A program made the translations under genes and the position numbers. A stretch of 64,000 nucleotides of DNA. It comes from Pseudisothecium myosuroides (Eukaryota > Streptophyta > Bryopsida > Hypnales > Lembophyllaceae). The notes beneath the pieces were generated by a model. That model did not search any database. It saw only the letters and a list, made by a program, of their open reading frames with translations, and was not told the origin of the DNA. The stretch spans positions 9,114,001 to 9,178,000 of the forward strand of contig OX637297.1 of the NCBI GenBank assembly GCA_951799445.1, in the 5' to 3' direction. Shown in pieces: positions 10,799 to 19,818 of this stretch; positions within the stretch are counted from its first letter, which is position 1; every line of letters starts with the position of its first letter.

Positions 10799-12572
10799 CT
10801 ATCCTATCATAACCGGATCTACTCCTTGATCTGTTCTTTCATCCATTTCTTGGTCCAAACCTTGGTCCATGCTCTGATCTGGACCTTGATCTGCACCCTG
10901 ATCCGGGGTCTGATCCATACTTTGATCCTGACCCTGGTTCAGTTTCGGACTCTTGGGCGTTTTCGTTCCCAGCTGGTCGAAGACTTCTGTCAGATTCTGG
11001 TTCCGCTCCCCGGCTTCACGTTCTGGGAGATCAGACCTCGGCGACGAATCCAAGTTGATGGTGTTCGCGAGTTTCCGTCCGCTCTTCTTAGATTGGGGAG
11101 TCCGATCCTTTCCCTCCGTCTGAATGCCAACATTCGGAAAAGATTCCGGCATCGAGAGATCCGAGAGACGGAAATCCCTGGAAAACATCAATCTGGTCAA
11201 CTTCTGACTGCTTACCTCCATCCGGTCTGCCGCCTCCCGTGCTTCCACCATCACCAACTCCACCTTTTCCGAGTAGTCAGTCAAGATCCGAACCAACCGG
11301 GTTCCAGATATCTTCTTATCCTTGAGTACTCCCTTGTCAAATAACTTCGCCTTGGTGGCGGCCTCTCCAATTTCCTCAAAAGTGGCCTTCACCTCCTTCG
11401 CTACTTTCCATGTTGCCTCCGCCATCTCCCGTGTGGTGGCCATGTCCTCCTTGAGGACAAACAGTTCTGTCTTCAACGCCTCATTTTCCTCCTGAAGACG
11501 TCGAATCTCCGCTTCTTGTTTCTGGATCTCATCCGGGCTGGAGATGTACTCTGCAACCACCACCGAGAGGTTGCTATCCGCTGGTGCATCCACCAGTTCT
11601 CCGATCTGGGTCAAAACCAACTTCTTGACCGCCCAGTCCGCTCGCACATCACTTAAGATGTTCATCAACTGGTTGAACAGGTCCATCGGATCCGATCCGG
11701 AAGAACCCGGTCCTTCAAATTTCGGTCTCTTCCTAGGGTTGGAAGTCTCACCCGGAGGGGTTGGGGTTCCTCTCCGGTGAGGAGGCGTCGTCTTTTGCCG
11801 TTTGTTCTGCGGCCGGTGTTGCTCCTCCTCTTCTTCTTCATCGGAATCGGATCCGTCCTCCTGCTCGTCCTCCGTTTTTGATTCCCCATACTTCAGGAGT
11901 ACCTCCTAAGTAGTCCACTCCTTCTCCTTTGTGTCCGTGAGGAGCTGGTTGTGCTTGTAAAGATGGAAGAGGTAGGGGCTTAGTGGTGTAGGCCTACTTC
12001 CTCCGATCTTTGGAACCAGACTGCCTACCAGATTGGAAAAGATCCGGGCCCAGTCCACTTTCCGTTCCCCGCTCAGGGCTTCGAAAATGAGGTTCTCGAT
12101 GGCTATCGTCACCCTCGTTGGCTTCTCCGGGTGAATGATCAGAACCAGAAACTGCAAAAGATTGCGATGCCGGTCGTCTAAACAGTCCGTGACCGCATGC
12201 CCATCCTTCGAGTCCACGTTGCTCCGGAACTTCCCCCGGGTGTATCCTTCTTTCGAGGTGGCCATCGCTCGACCTCTTGATCAGAAGTCGTATACTGCCC
12301 TCCACATCTCTTCCGTTCAACTGCCCGGAATTCCGCGGAAGGTGTTGTCGAACTAATTCGAGAGTTTTCCCAACAACTCTCGAACCATCCGATCCTCTCT
12401 AAACCCCCAGGGGTTTATCTATCAGTCCTCCGCAGCCCATCGCGGCGAGATCTTCCATGAGGTTGGTCTTTTCCTCGTCTCCTGATGGAATGACCGGACT
12501 CACCTTCTGGAGTTTAACCTCTACTGCGGATGAACTGGATGGTCCTGTTCTGTTCTTGCAGAGCTGAGGCAT
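10799..12572 (-). pseudogene. U3-encoded gag-like/coiled-coil ORF, degraded
   Basis: Minus-strand reading frame of about 590 codons, from ATG at 12572 to the stop at 10799-10801. It aligns along its length with the ORF at 16270-18168. Shared landmarks in order are a short N-terminal stretch ending MEDLAAMGC, a W-rich motif around EEMWRAVYDF, the core PEKPTRVTIAIENLIFEAL, then PLSPYLFHLY, an acidic/basic linker, a long coiled coil (about 11300-11550) and a Gln/Asp-rich tail built of DQ repeats. It is broken by a one-base frameshift in a C run near 12405-12410 and by stops at 12353-12355, 12317-12319, 12281-12283 and 11906-11908. I do not recognise the family firmly; the coiled-coil layout suggests a structural (Gag-like) protein of plant retroelements. 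No zinc knuckle is visible. Confidence 0.65.
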
Positions 12573-12856
12573 GGACACGCGCTATGCTAATCGGATTCTC
12601 ACTGAGGCTACCTTTCTCTCTCCTAGCTGCACGTCCCGTTTCTTCACTTCTCTCCTCCGATCTCAACCGGAAAAGCACTAATACTGCAGCACACACTAAC
12701 GCACTGTGCACACCTATTCACTAACACACTAACACGCTCACACTCGCACTCACAAAAACAAGAAAGCAAAGCGCTGGGAAAAGAGCTAAATATGCGCAGA
12801 GAGAACGCTTTCCAACAAACCAAGTTTGAAAAAGAGTGGCAACTAGGCTGGTCATC

Positions 12857-12865
12857 CTATTTATA
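12857..12865 (-). promoter_or_regulatory. TATA box ahead of the LTR-borne ORF
   Basis: Minus strand reads GACTATAAATAGGATG. It lies 285 bp upstream of the ATG at 12572 and 249 bp inside the unit's 5' end at 13113. The position fits a promoter dedicated to the ORF. Confidence 0.55.
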
Positions 12866-13113
12866 GTCTGATCTGTCATCATGACCAAATCCGTTCCTGA
12901 CCTAATCCGTGTCAACTCAAATCCGTTCCAACTCAGATCCGCTCCAACACTAACCCAAGTTAGATTCCGATCGGATCCGGATTGTCCTCTACTTCCGTTC
13001 CGTAGTTAAATTCCAGTTTTCTGTTACCTCCTAACTCGAATCCGGATCCCTGGCTACGGTTTCCGTTCCAGAATTTAAATAACTTTGAAAAATCAAAAAT
13101 TTACACTGCGACA

Positions 13114-13769
13114 TCTACGTATCGAAGACGAAGTACGATGGCACGTGTGGATCCGATACAGCCATCGTGATATTTCATGATGTTTTCGTCGAGATAGCTC
13201 CGGGAACATGCATGAACAGAGGTCACCGTGAGATCTCACGGTGTTAAGATCGTGAGATCCCATGATGTCTTTATGAAAAGGTCTTGCAATGTGTACACTG
13301 TGAGATATCACGGTCCCTAGTCTGTCTATTCGTACCCTGCAACCTTTGGAGGAACTCTTCCTGAAGGCATCGTGATATATCACAGTTGCTTTATTAGCAA
13401 ATTCAAGGATTAGCTTTTATGGACAGCTTTCAAGTCCTTTGCGGTTGGGTTCCTATCTTGTAATCGAAGTGCGCAGAAATGAACGGTGACTGTTCATTAC
13501 GGAGATGTTTGTTTGTAGTCTTTCCGTTACTAAATTTTGATTCAATTCATTTACTTCGTTCATCTGAATACTAGACTGCTGTCTTGTTTGAAGATTATAT
13601 GGCATAGAGCAGTCTAATGTCGAGACGAAGGCCATGGTACATTTTGATTAATGATGAGATTTGTCAAGGGAACGGTGTTCATACCACGACTCCCCTAACT
13701 CTATATTGCCCTCTGTTGTTCGCAGAAGATCTGAGCACCGTGATATATCACGATCTCGACTGAGCAGAG
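13114..13769 (+). promoter_or_regulatory. Palindrome-bearing leader of mobile gene copy A
   Basis: Six CGTGA...TCACG-type palindromes precede the start codon, centred near 13172, 13233, 13257, 13305, 13377 and 13745. CACCGTGAGATCTCACGGTG at 13224-13243 is a perfect 20-bp palindrome. The steps 13233-13305-13377 are 72 bp each, and 13377 to 13745 is 368 bp, about five further steps. The last palindrome ends about 18 bp before the ATG at 13770. They look like binding sites for a dimeric protein, possibly the element's own product or a host repressor; that role is inference. Confidence 0.65.
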
Positions 13770-15068
13770 ATGGGGACGCCCGTAATGGATTCGAGCACAC
13801 ATTTTGTCGATGATGTGATTATCCCATACGGAAATGTAGCTGGATCCGAGAATGATTCACAGGAATCCACTGCTGGATCGTCTCCATTTGACAAGGGCGA
13901 TTTAGTGAAGCTCTTTGTTCCTGGATTCGGAGAAGTAGGAGAAGGTTGTATTGTAGAGGTTCGTCCGGAGGGGCAGTGGCTTAGTGTGGCCATTCCGGTT
14001 GAGCCGTGGTTTTTTGTTCTGTTGAGGCCTCGTTGTCTCATTGAGGTGGCTCGTGGTCTGCGCCTGAACACGAGACAAAGGGGTTTTCGAACGCTGTCGG
14101 ATGTGCTTGATCGGACAATACTATGGAGAGCCGCAGATGTTGTGAAGTGGGTGGAAGAGCATATGCCCCTGAATACATCTTCTTTTATTCGTCAAGAATT
14201 GTGGTCTGGGCTTGAGGTGCATCGGAAGGACTTCTCAGGTGTGCTTCTCTCGTCGGGGCGCATAAACTGCTGGAGGCCGGACGATCATTTCCAAGATGAA
14301 ACACTTGGTGATGAATGCGTTGGTGTTACTGTCTTGGACATATTTGTGGGGAATTCTGAAGACATTATGACTCATGCTCGGTGGCCCTTGTCGGACTACT
14401 GGTTCCCCAACGGCCGATCGTTGAAAGAAACCTTGAACCATTTTGCAGCTATTCCCGTTGTTGAGGATCCACTCGCTTATCTTGGTGGGAGAATGAAGGC
14501 CCCTTACCGCTTCATTGTTTGGAAGCCCAGTCTTCACGAGAAGGATTCACAGTACGTCCGAAAAATAGCAGAAGAGGAAATCCGGAAGGTCAGTTCCGAA
14601 AAGTGTTGCGGAAGTCGGTGTTGCCAATTTTTTCCTCATGACAAGACACTACTTGTCAAACAGAAGTTCTACTTGAAATCCTTTGATGACCGGCGCGAAT
14701 ACGGAATTGCTGTCGGCGGACAACTGCACCGCTTGGACGGGACTTGGAAGCGGAAATTTGTCACACTGGAAGGTGCTGAAGTTTGTGGCACGGCTTGGTA
14801 TATAATTCACGGAATTCCGAAGTCCACATACCATAATTACATAGAAAAATATAAGGAAGGTAGGGTTTCCGGGACACATAGAAACAAAGGGGTTAAGCGC
14901 CCCAGGATTGGAATAATTCAAGCCACTGGCACTATGAGAGCATTCATTGATGAAAATGCTGACCAGATGCCGCACCAAATGCGCAGCATAGGAAACAGGA
15001 GACAGGACACTGTCAAGTTCTTGCCTGCTGGAAACAACTGGAAGCAAGTTCAACTTGAAACAAATGAA
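13770..15068 (+). CDS. Mobile-element gene copy A, exon 1 (DUF7869-type protein, N-terminal part)
   Basis: Open frame of 433 codons, uninterrupted, ending at a GT donor (GAA|GTATTA). The frame runs into a stop soon after, but copy B keeps the same boundary (GAG|GTAGTG), which fixes the splice site. The start is ATG at 13770; a second ATG at 13785 matches the start of copy B and is equally possible. Features: an acidic N-terminus, a conserved segment LVKLFVPGFGEVGEG near residues 45-60, GRMKAPYRFIV near 240, a cysteine cluster KCCGSRCC near 278-285 (possible zinc site), and AWYIIHGIPKSTYHNYIEKY near 345 (helix-turn-helix-like, inference). Overall identity to copy B is high in the second half. 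The protein family is that of plant DUF7869 mobile genes as I know them; a database search is needed to confirm it. Confidence 0.7.
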
Positions 15069-15256
15069 GTATTACATTACATCCTTCTTGTCTGGTTTAA
15101 TCTCCATGACATCTCTTCATTGACTCTATCATCATGATATATCACGATGCCTTCTTCCTTCTGTCATTCATCAAGTGTTCAATTGTTTTTCAATCTCTAG
15201 AAGTTCTATATTTTTGTGGTCTTCTTTGCTTAATCAATGTTTACATTTTTTTGCAG
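15069..15256 (+). other. Intron of copy A containing a palindrome
   Basis: 188 bp, GT...TTTTTTGCAG, phase 0. It contains ATCATGATATATCACGATG at 15130-15148, the same palindrome class as in the leader. The corresponding intron of copy B (60092-60256) also carries palindromes. Confidence 0.7.
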
Positions 15257-15829
15257 TTGAATGCGGATTACAGGCTCCCCACCGTCAGCCAGTCAACTAT
15301 TAGTAGACTTAAGAAGGAGCACTTCAATAATGTCTCCATAAAGCCTGTTGGAAGTTCCTTTGCGAAATGTACTTTGTGCGACCAATACCAACAGTTCCTG
15401 CTGAAGTCATCGAAAGGGAGCCCGGAGTACGTGGAGTTCATGAAACAGTGAACTCGACATCTCAATCATCAAGCACCATGTCGTCGTCTGTACGCCTCCT
15501 GGCGTGAGGAATCGAAACGAAACCCGAAGGAAATTTTATGCATCATTCACGACAAGATGGATACATTGCAAACAGCTCTTCCAAGAATGCGGGTGACAAC
15601 AAAGGCCACGGCAGGGCAAGGTCAACTTCCGATGAGCGTTACTGGAATGGTAACTCATGGTCACGGTGATTGTGCATATGCCCACTATGCTCCGTCTTGC
15701 TGGCCTAGAGATTCAAACTTTACAATCTCGTCATTGGTGAGATTGTTTCGCCAATTAGAGGGTGCACTGATTCGAGAGACGGGAGACATTTTTCCCTATC
15801 CGCCGGCTAACCCAATGTTTGAGGCTCTA
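15257..15829 (+). pseudogene. Mobile gene copy A, exon 2, first part (cut by insertion)
   Basis: The reading frame continues in phase from exon 1 with LNADYRLPTVSQSTISRL, a CxxC motif (KCTLCDQY, residues about 471-474), then HDKMD (D near residue 532), the first acidic residue of the presumed DDE-like site, and MSVTGMVTHGHGDCAYAHY. One in-frame TGA at 15449-15451 stands where copy B has CGG (Arg), as a C-to-T change would make. The frame is interrupted after 15829 by the LTR-integrase insert and resumes at 19778 after a 41-bp overlap. Confidence 0.75.
15789..15829 (+). repeat. 41-bp direct duplication, left copy
   Basis: The 41 bases from TTTTTCCCTATCCGCCGG to GAGGCTCTA are repeated exactly at 19778-19818 and bracket the insert. 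Copy B has this sequence once (about 60790-60830), so it is a target-site duplication, unusually long for an LTR element (normally 4-6 bp). Confidence 0.85.
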
Positions 15830-16269
15830 TGAGGGAGTATGTATCATCCGGAAAGTCCCAATTAACAATTTAGTGGAGGTAAAAATAGCAGAACTTTTTC
15901 AATTTTTGCATTTAAATACAAAGTTAGGACTTAGATATTAGAAATAGAAATTAGTTTCTAGGTAGAAAGGATAAAACTCTAAATAGGTTACGCAGTCTAC
16001 CGGAAACTGTAGCCGGAAAGCCAAAAAGTTCCGGATCGTAGGGACCTACCGCCTAGGATCCGGCTAGGGAACTTACGGGAACGTTTTTGGCGGCGGGAAC
16101 TTAGGGTTCCGACAGGTACTTAAACCCCACCGCCAGCCTCATTCAGTCTCTTTTACCCGTGCTCTTCCACGATGCGTTAGAAGAGAGAAAGAGTGGTGAG
16201 TTAGGGCGTGTTAGGGAGAGAAAGGGAGGAAGGTGCCGATTGCACCGGATTGTCCTAGCAGTCGGTGAG

Positions 16270-18168
16270 ATGGCGGAAGCGAGTCGATCTCGGAGGTCGG
16301 TAGTGACAGCCCGGGGCGTACGTCCGGTTGTCCCATCGGATCCGGAGCGCCTGAAGGAATTAGAAGAAGACCTAGAAATCATGGGGTGCTTAGGATTGGT
16401 AAAACGTCCATGGAACGTCCGGAGTGAAGAGATGATTGACGAGCTGGTTTCCGGAGTGGGTAATCAGTTCGATTTAACGATTAGGGGTCGATCTAGGGCC
16501 TGGACTCCGGAGTTGTGGGCGAAGGCATACTTTATGCCGAGCAGGGGTTCCGGAATGGCGTCCCGGACGGACACTTACGCCGTGGAGGTATTCCGGAGTC
16601 ATGCGGATTCTAAGGAAGGGAACACCGCGAGTGATTGTAAGAGTCCCCGGGATGGGCAGTTGTTAGCATTCCTCATCCCTATCTTGTATCCGGAAAAGCC
16701 CACCCGGATTACAATGACTGTGGCAAACACTATTTTCGGAGCGCTGGGAGATAGAGAGAATCCGGCTCCCAGGCCGGTGAGTTGGGGAGTGATCATTCAC
16801 TCCGTAGTGGAAAAGTTAGCGGTCAATATCGCGAACAAGAAGTCAAGTCCGATTAGCCCCTATCTTTTTCATCTGTATCACTCCGAGGATGCACTGGCCG
16901 GACCGGAAATGACCATATATCGGAAGGGCGAGAATTTGTTGAGGTATGGACTTCCCGCGGAAGATGAACCGGATGAGCTCGAGCCGGAAGAAGAGGAACC
17001 AGAACCGGAGCAGGCATCACCAAACGTCGGAGGGACGCGCCGAAAATCGACTGATCGGGGTGCGCGGGGGAAGCAAGAAGCCGAGGAGGTAGAGAAGCCC
17101 CGAGAACCACTTCCGGAAACGGATCAGCTAGAGGCCACCATCAAATGGCTGTTAGCTACCCGGGCACAGAATGAGCGGATGTCGGCGCTGATCCGGCAAA
17201 TGTGCGAGAAATTGGGTGTGAAGGAAGAAACCCAAATCCTGGTGGCATTGGCGGAAAGGCCAGATCCGGAAGCAGTGAAGCAGCTGGAGGACCGGATTCT
17301 GACCTTGGAGCAAGAACGGGACCGGTTTCGAGAACAAGCTGAGTGGTCGGAGAAAGAGAGGATGGCCGCTGAAACAAAGGAGGGAGAAGCCCTCGATCTG
17401 GTCCGGAATGTCAGAAGTCTGTTTGACACTCCGGCGGATATTCTTGCCAGAGCTACACTCTGGAATAATCACATAGTGAAGGATGGTCACGTGGCGGGAT
17501 CGAAGGTGGTGAGCATCCTTGTGGATTTTGAAGTCCGGATTGAAGGAATGCTCAAGGAAGTCCGGCAACTGTTGGGAAACTTGGATCCGCTTGAGGGGTT
17601 AGACCAAGGCCTTTTTGACCTGGGTCAGGATCTCCAAGAAGGAGGGGCACAGAACCAGCCTTCTCCGGCAAAGAGCAAGACAATCGCCGGAACGTCGCAA
17701 GCCGGAACAGCATCGGCCCAGAAGAGGAGGTCGCTGGTGAAGCAGTTTGCGGCCTCGACTCCAGTAAAAGACGTTGTCTTAGGCGTCCCAGCCGGAAGAA
17801 CTGCGTCCGTAGCAAATCTGTTCCCCGACAGACCGGTGGGTTCTACTTTCCGGGAACCACCTTTACCCGAAACGGTGTTGAATCCAGCCCGGACGGATCC
17901 GGTGAGTTTCACTCACATGCTCCAGCCCTTTCTTCAGACACCGCCACCGTCCTAGCTCATCGATCTTACTGTTCCGAAACCAAGGGGACGACGGTTACTG
18001 AGCGAGACGGACCCGGAATCGAAAGAGGGGGAGACGACTCAATCGGAGGAGGAAGAGTTGCAGCCTCCCCGGACCAGGTCGAAGACGAAGAACACCCCAC
18101 CCCAGAAGACAGGTGGATCGCCAGCTCAGGGTGGCACGTCTGTAAAGAAGGCTAAGAGGAATAAATGA
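16270..18168 (+). CDS. LTR-borne gag-like/coiled-coil ORF (best-preserved copy, one internal TAG)
   Basis: Starts at ATG 16270 (MAEASRS) and is open for 561 codons to a TAG at 17953-17955. The same frame then stays open for 70 more codons to TGA at 18166-18168, ending in a Lys/Arg-rich tail (KKAKRNK). The first stop is therefore either a recent mutation or a readthrough site. Features: WTPELWAKAYF near residues 79-89, core PEKPTRITMTVANTIFGAL near 141-160, SPISPYLFHLY near 193-205, an acidic Glu/Pro patch near 231-250, a coiled coil near 280-370, and a Ser/Thr/Pro-rich basic C-terminal part. Its homologues at 10799-12572 and 62943-64000 are degraded. I do not recognise a catalytic motif; a structural retroelement protein is the likeliest reading. 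The coding region is unusually rich in CCGGA. Confidence 0.6.
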
Positions 18169-19275
18169 CTATCTAGGGTAGCAGTAATTATAGTTAGGAT
18201 TCTTACCAGGATGGTAGTTCCGGAACCGGATTTTCCGGATGTGGGTCCAGTAGTTCCGGACTTTTAGGAGTTAAACGGTTTTGCAGTTTTACCGGAACGG
18301 TCTTCAGGGCCGTTGCCTTTTTACTTTTTGTTTGGCCGTTGGCCGGTTTTTTTGGTGGCCGTTTGAGCTGCTTTTTTTGTGGGTTTTTAAGGGCAGGCCG
18401 GTTTGTTGGCCTGTCATTCCTTTTCCTTGTTCATTTAATCTGAAGCATTCAGGAAAGCACTCGTTGGATTATTCTCTTGCGTATCGCGTCTATAGTCACT
18501 TGTGTGGATGTGTAAGTGAGAGTGTGCAAGGGGGAGGAGTCCGGATTCGTGGACTGCCGGATTAGGCTAAGTGTGTCTTGCAGATGAGTTTTTAGACTTG
18601 CGCAGTGAGAAAGTGGCGCCTTTAAAACGCTGGTACGGTAATCCGGTGGAGACCAAGGAGTGGTCCGGAAGCTAGTCCGGAATTCGCAGGGGCGGTTCCG
18701 TGCGGAGATAGGCAACCGCCAGAGGAATATTTCCACCCGTCCGGAAGGCTAGTCAACCTCATGAGCGGTCGAGAGCTAGGAAGTCATTCCCTTAGTTCCG
18801 GAAGTCCGGTATTCGTCGTTGTAGTAAGGAGGACCTAACGCTACCCTGTGTGACCAGCTTTTTGGATAGGCCATCCGGGATGTTGTGAGGATGCCACCCT
18901 ATTTACTCAACTAGATCTATTCTTGGGTTGTGTTTTGTTTTATGTTTATGTCAAATACAGAGTGGTGCAGTTCCCTACCCCTCGGAAAGAGCAAGTGAGG
19001 AACCCTCTGAGGGTAAAACAGAGGTATCGAAAACCAACTTGTTAGAAAGACAGAACCGGAAGATTGGATAGAGCCGGATCCGGAAGAGAATCCGGAAAGG
19101 AAGTAGTTCCGGAAAAGAGTTTGTGTGTTGAAAGGACCCCTTTCGAGGTGGTCAAAGTCCGGAAACTTAGAGGTCTCGAAACACTAATTTTGAAGCAACG
19201 TCTGGAATCTCCTGGGACGATAACTTGTGTCATCTTAGCACGTTTTTGTGGTTAAAGATACTTACACCTAGATTG

Positions 19276-19777
19276 CGCGTACGGAAATCATGATGCGATT
19301 TGGGCATCCGTTGGAGGTGGTCAGTGACAGGGGATTGCATTTCCTCAATGACGTCATCCAAGACATTACGGACCGGTACCTGATCAAGCATCGGAAGACC
19401 ACACCTTACAATCCTAGGGCGAACGGATTGACGGAACGGGCCAACGGCATTGTGGAAAAAGCTTTACACAAAACGATTTCCGAAAACAAGACGGATTGGG
19501 ACTTGAAGCTCCCATCAGCCGTCCATGCCTATAATACGTTAGACAAAGGCACAACCGGAAGGAGTCCCTTCTTCCTAGTGTTTGGACAGACGGCTGTTCA
19601 TGGCATCGAGCTGGAAGTCGAAACACACCGGATCATAGCATCCCGGACTGCAATCCGGAACTGCGATCCGGAAATTCGACTGATGGCTATCGAAGATCTG
19701 GAGGAAGCTCGTGAAGTAGCGCTGGAACAAAATAAGGAGGTGCAAGCCAAGAGAAAGGAAGACCATGACCGGAAACG
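19276..19777 (+). pseudogene. Ty3-type integrase fragment
   Basis: Reading frame with the second half of a retroviral-type integrase core: HPLEVVSDRGLHFLND (Asp codon 19326-19328), HRKTTPYNPRANGLTERANG (Glu codon 19434-19436) and a C-terminal stretch GRSPFFLVFGQ typical of Ty3/gypsy integrases. Asp and Glu are separated by 35 residues, the canonical D-35-E spacing. The first catalytic Asp and the zinc-binding N-terminus are missing because the fragment begins directly after the LTR-like segment. The C-terminal end is cut at the 41-bp duplication. Not functional as it stands. Confidence 0.85.
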
Positions 19778-19818
19778 TTTTTCCCTATCCGCCGGCTAAC
19801 CCAATGTTTGAGGCTCTA
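19778..19818 (+). repeat. 41-bp direct duplication, right copy
   Basis: Exact copy of 15789-15829, marking the right border of the insert. The mobile gene reading frame resumes here in the register expected if the 3989 bp between the two copies were absent. Confidence 0.85.

Larger units (their letters stand above)
9598..13113 (-). mobile_element. Giant solo-LTR-like unit (3516 bp) carrying an ORF
   Basis: The unit begins TGTCGCAG and ends CTGCGACA, that is TG...CA with 8-bp inverted ends. Its flanks are CCTAC and TCTAC, a 5-bp target duplication with one mismatch. I find no shorter direct repeat at the two ends, so the whole unit is best read as one LTR left after recombination. The gene-sense strand is minus. 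In that direction there is a TATA box (12857-12865), an ORF (12572 to 10799), a second TATA box (10629-10638) and about 1 kb more to the end. A second copy with the same first base starts at 61742 and a relative starts at 15830. It interrupts the leader of mobile gene copy A. Alternatives are a gag-only non-autonomous element with undetectably short LTRs, or a DNA element. Confidence 0.72.
15830..19777 (+). mobile_element. Chimeric insert: ORF-bearing LTR joined to an integrase fragment
   Basis: 3948 bp inserted in exon 2 of copy A. It starts TGAGGGAG, as an LTR would. It carries an ORF homologous to the one in the 9598-13113 unit, then a non-coding stretch that also matches that unit: GTCGTTGTAGTA at 18815 and TGTGTGACC at 18847 correspond to the minus strand at 10172 and 10136, and GAATCTCCTGGG near 19205 to GAATCTCGTGGG near 9690. 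Similarity ends near 19275, where an integrase reading frame begins directly and runs to the insert's end, truncated. Protease, reverse transcriptase and RNase H are absent. This looks like an LTR followed by an internally deleted pol, inserted by an aberrant route. CCGGA/TCCGG words are very dense throughout. Confidence 0.75.

Noticed and set aside
10826..11344. 172-codon plus-strand frame
   Set aside because: Shadow of the minus-strand coiled-coil ORF; the aligned homologues at 16270 and 62943 use the other strand.
16159..16269. GTG-initiated extension of the LTR-borne ORF
   Set aside because: Plant translation normally needs ATG; the first in-frame ATG (16270) also matches the start of the homologous ORF at 12572.
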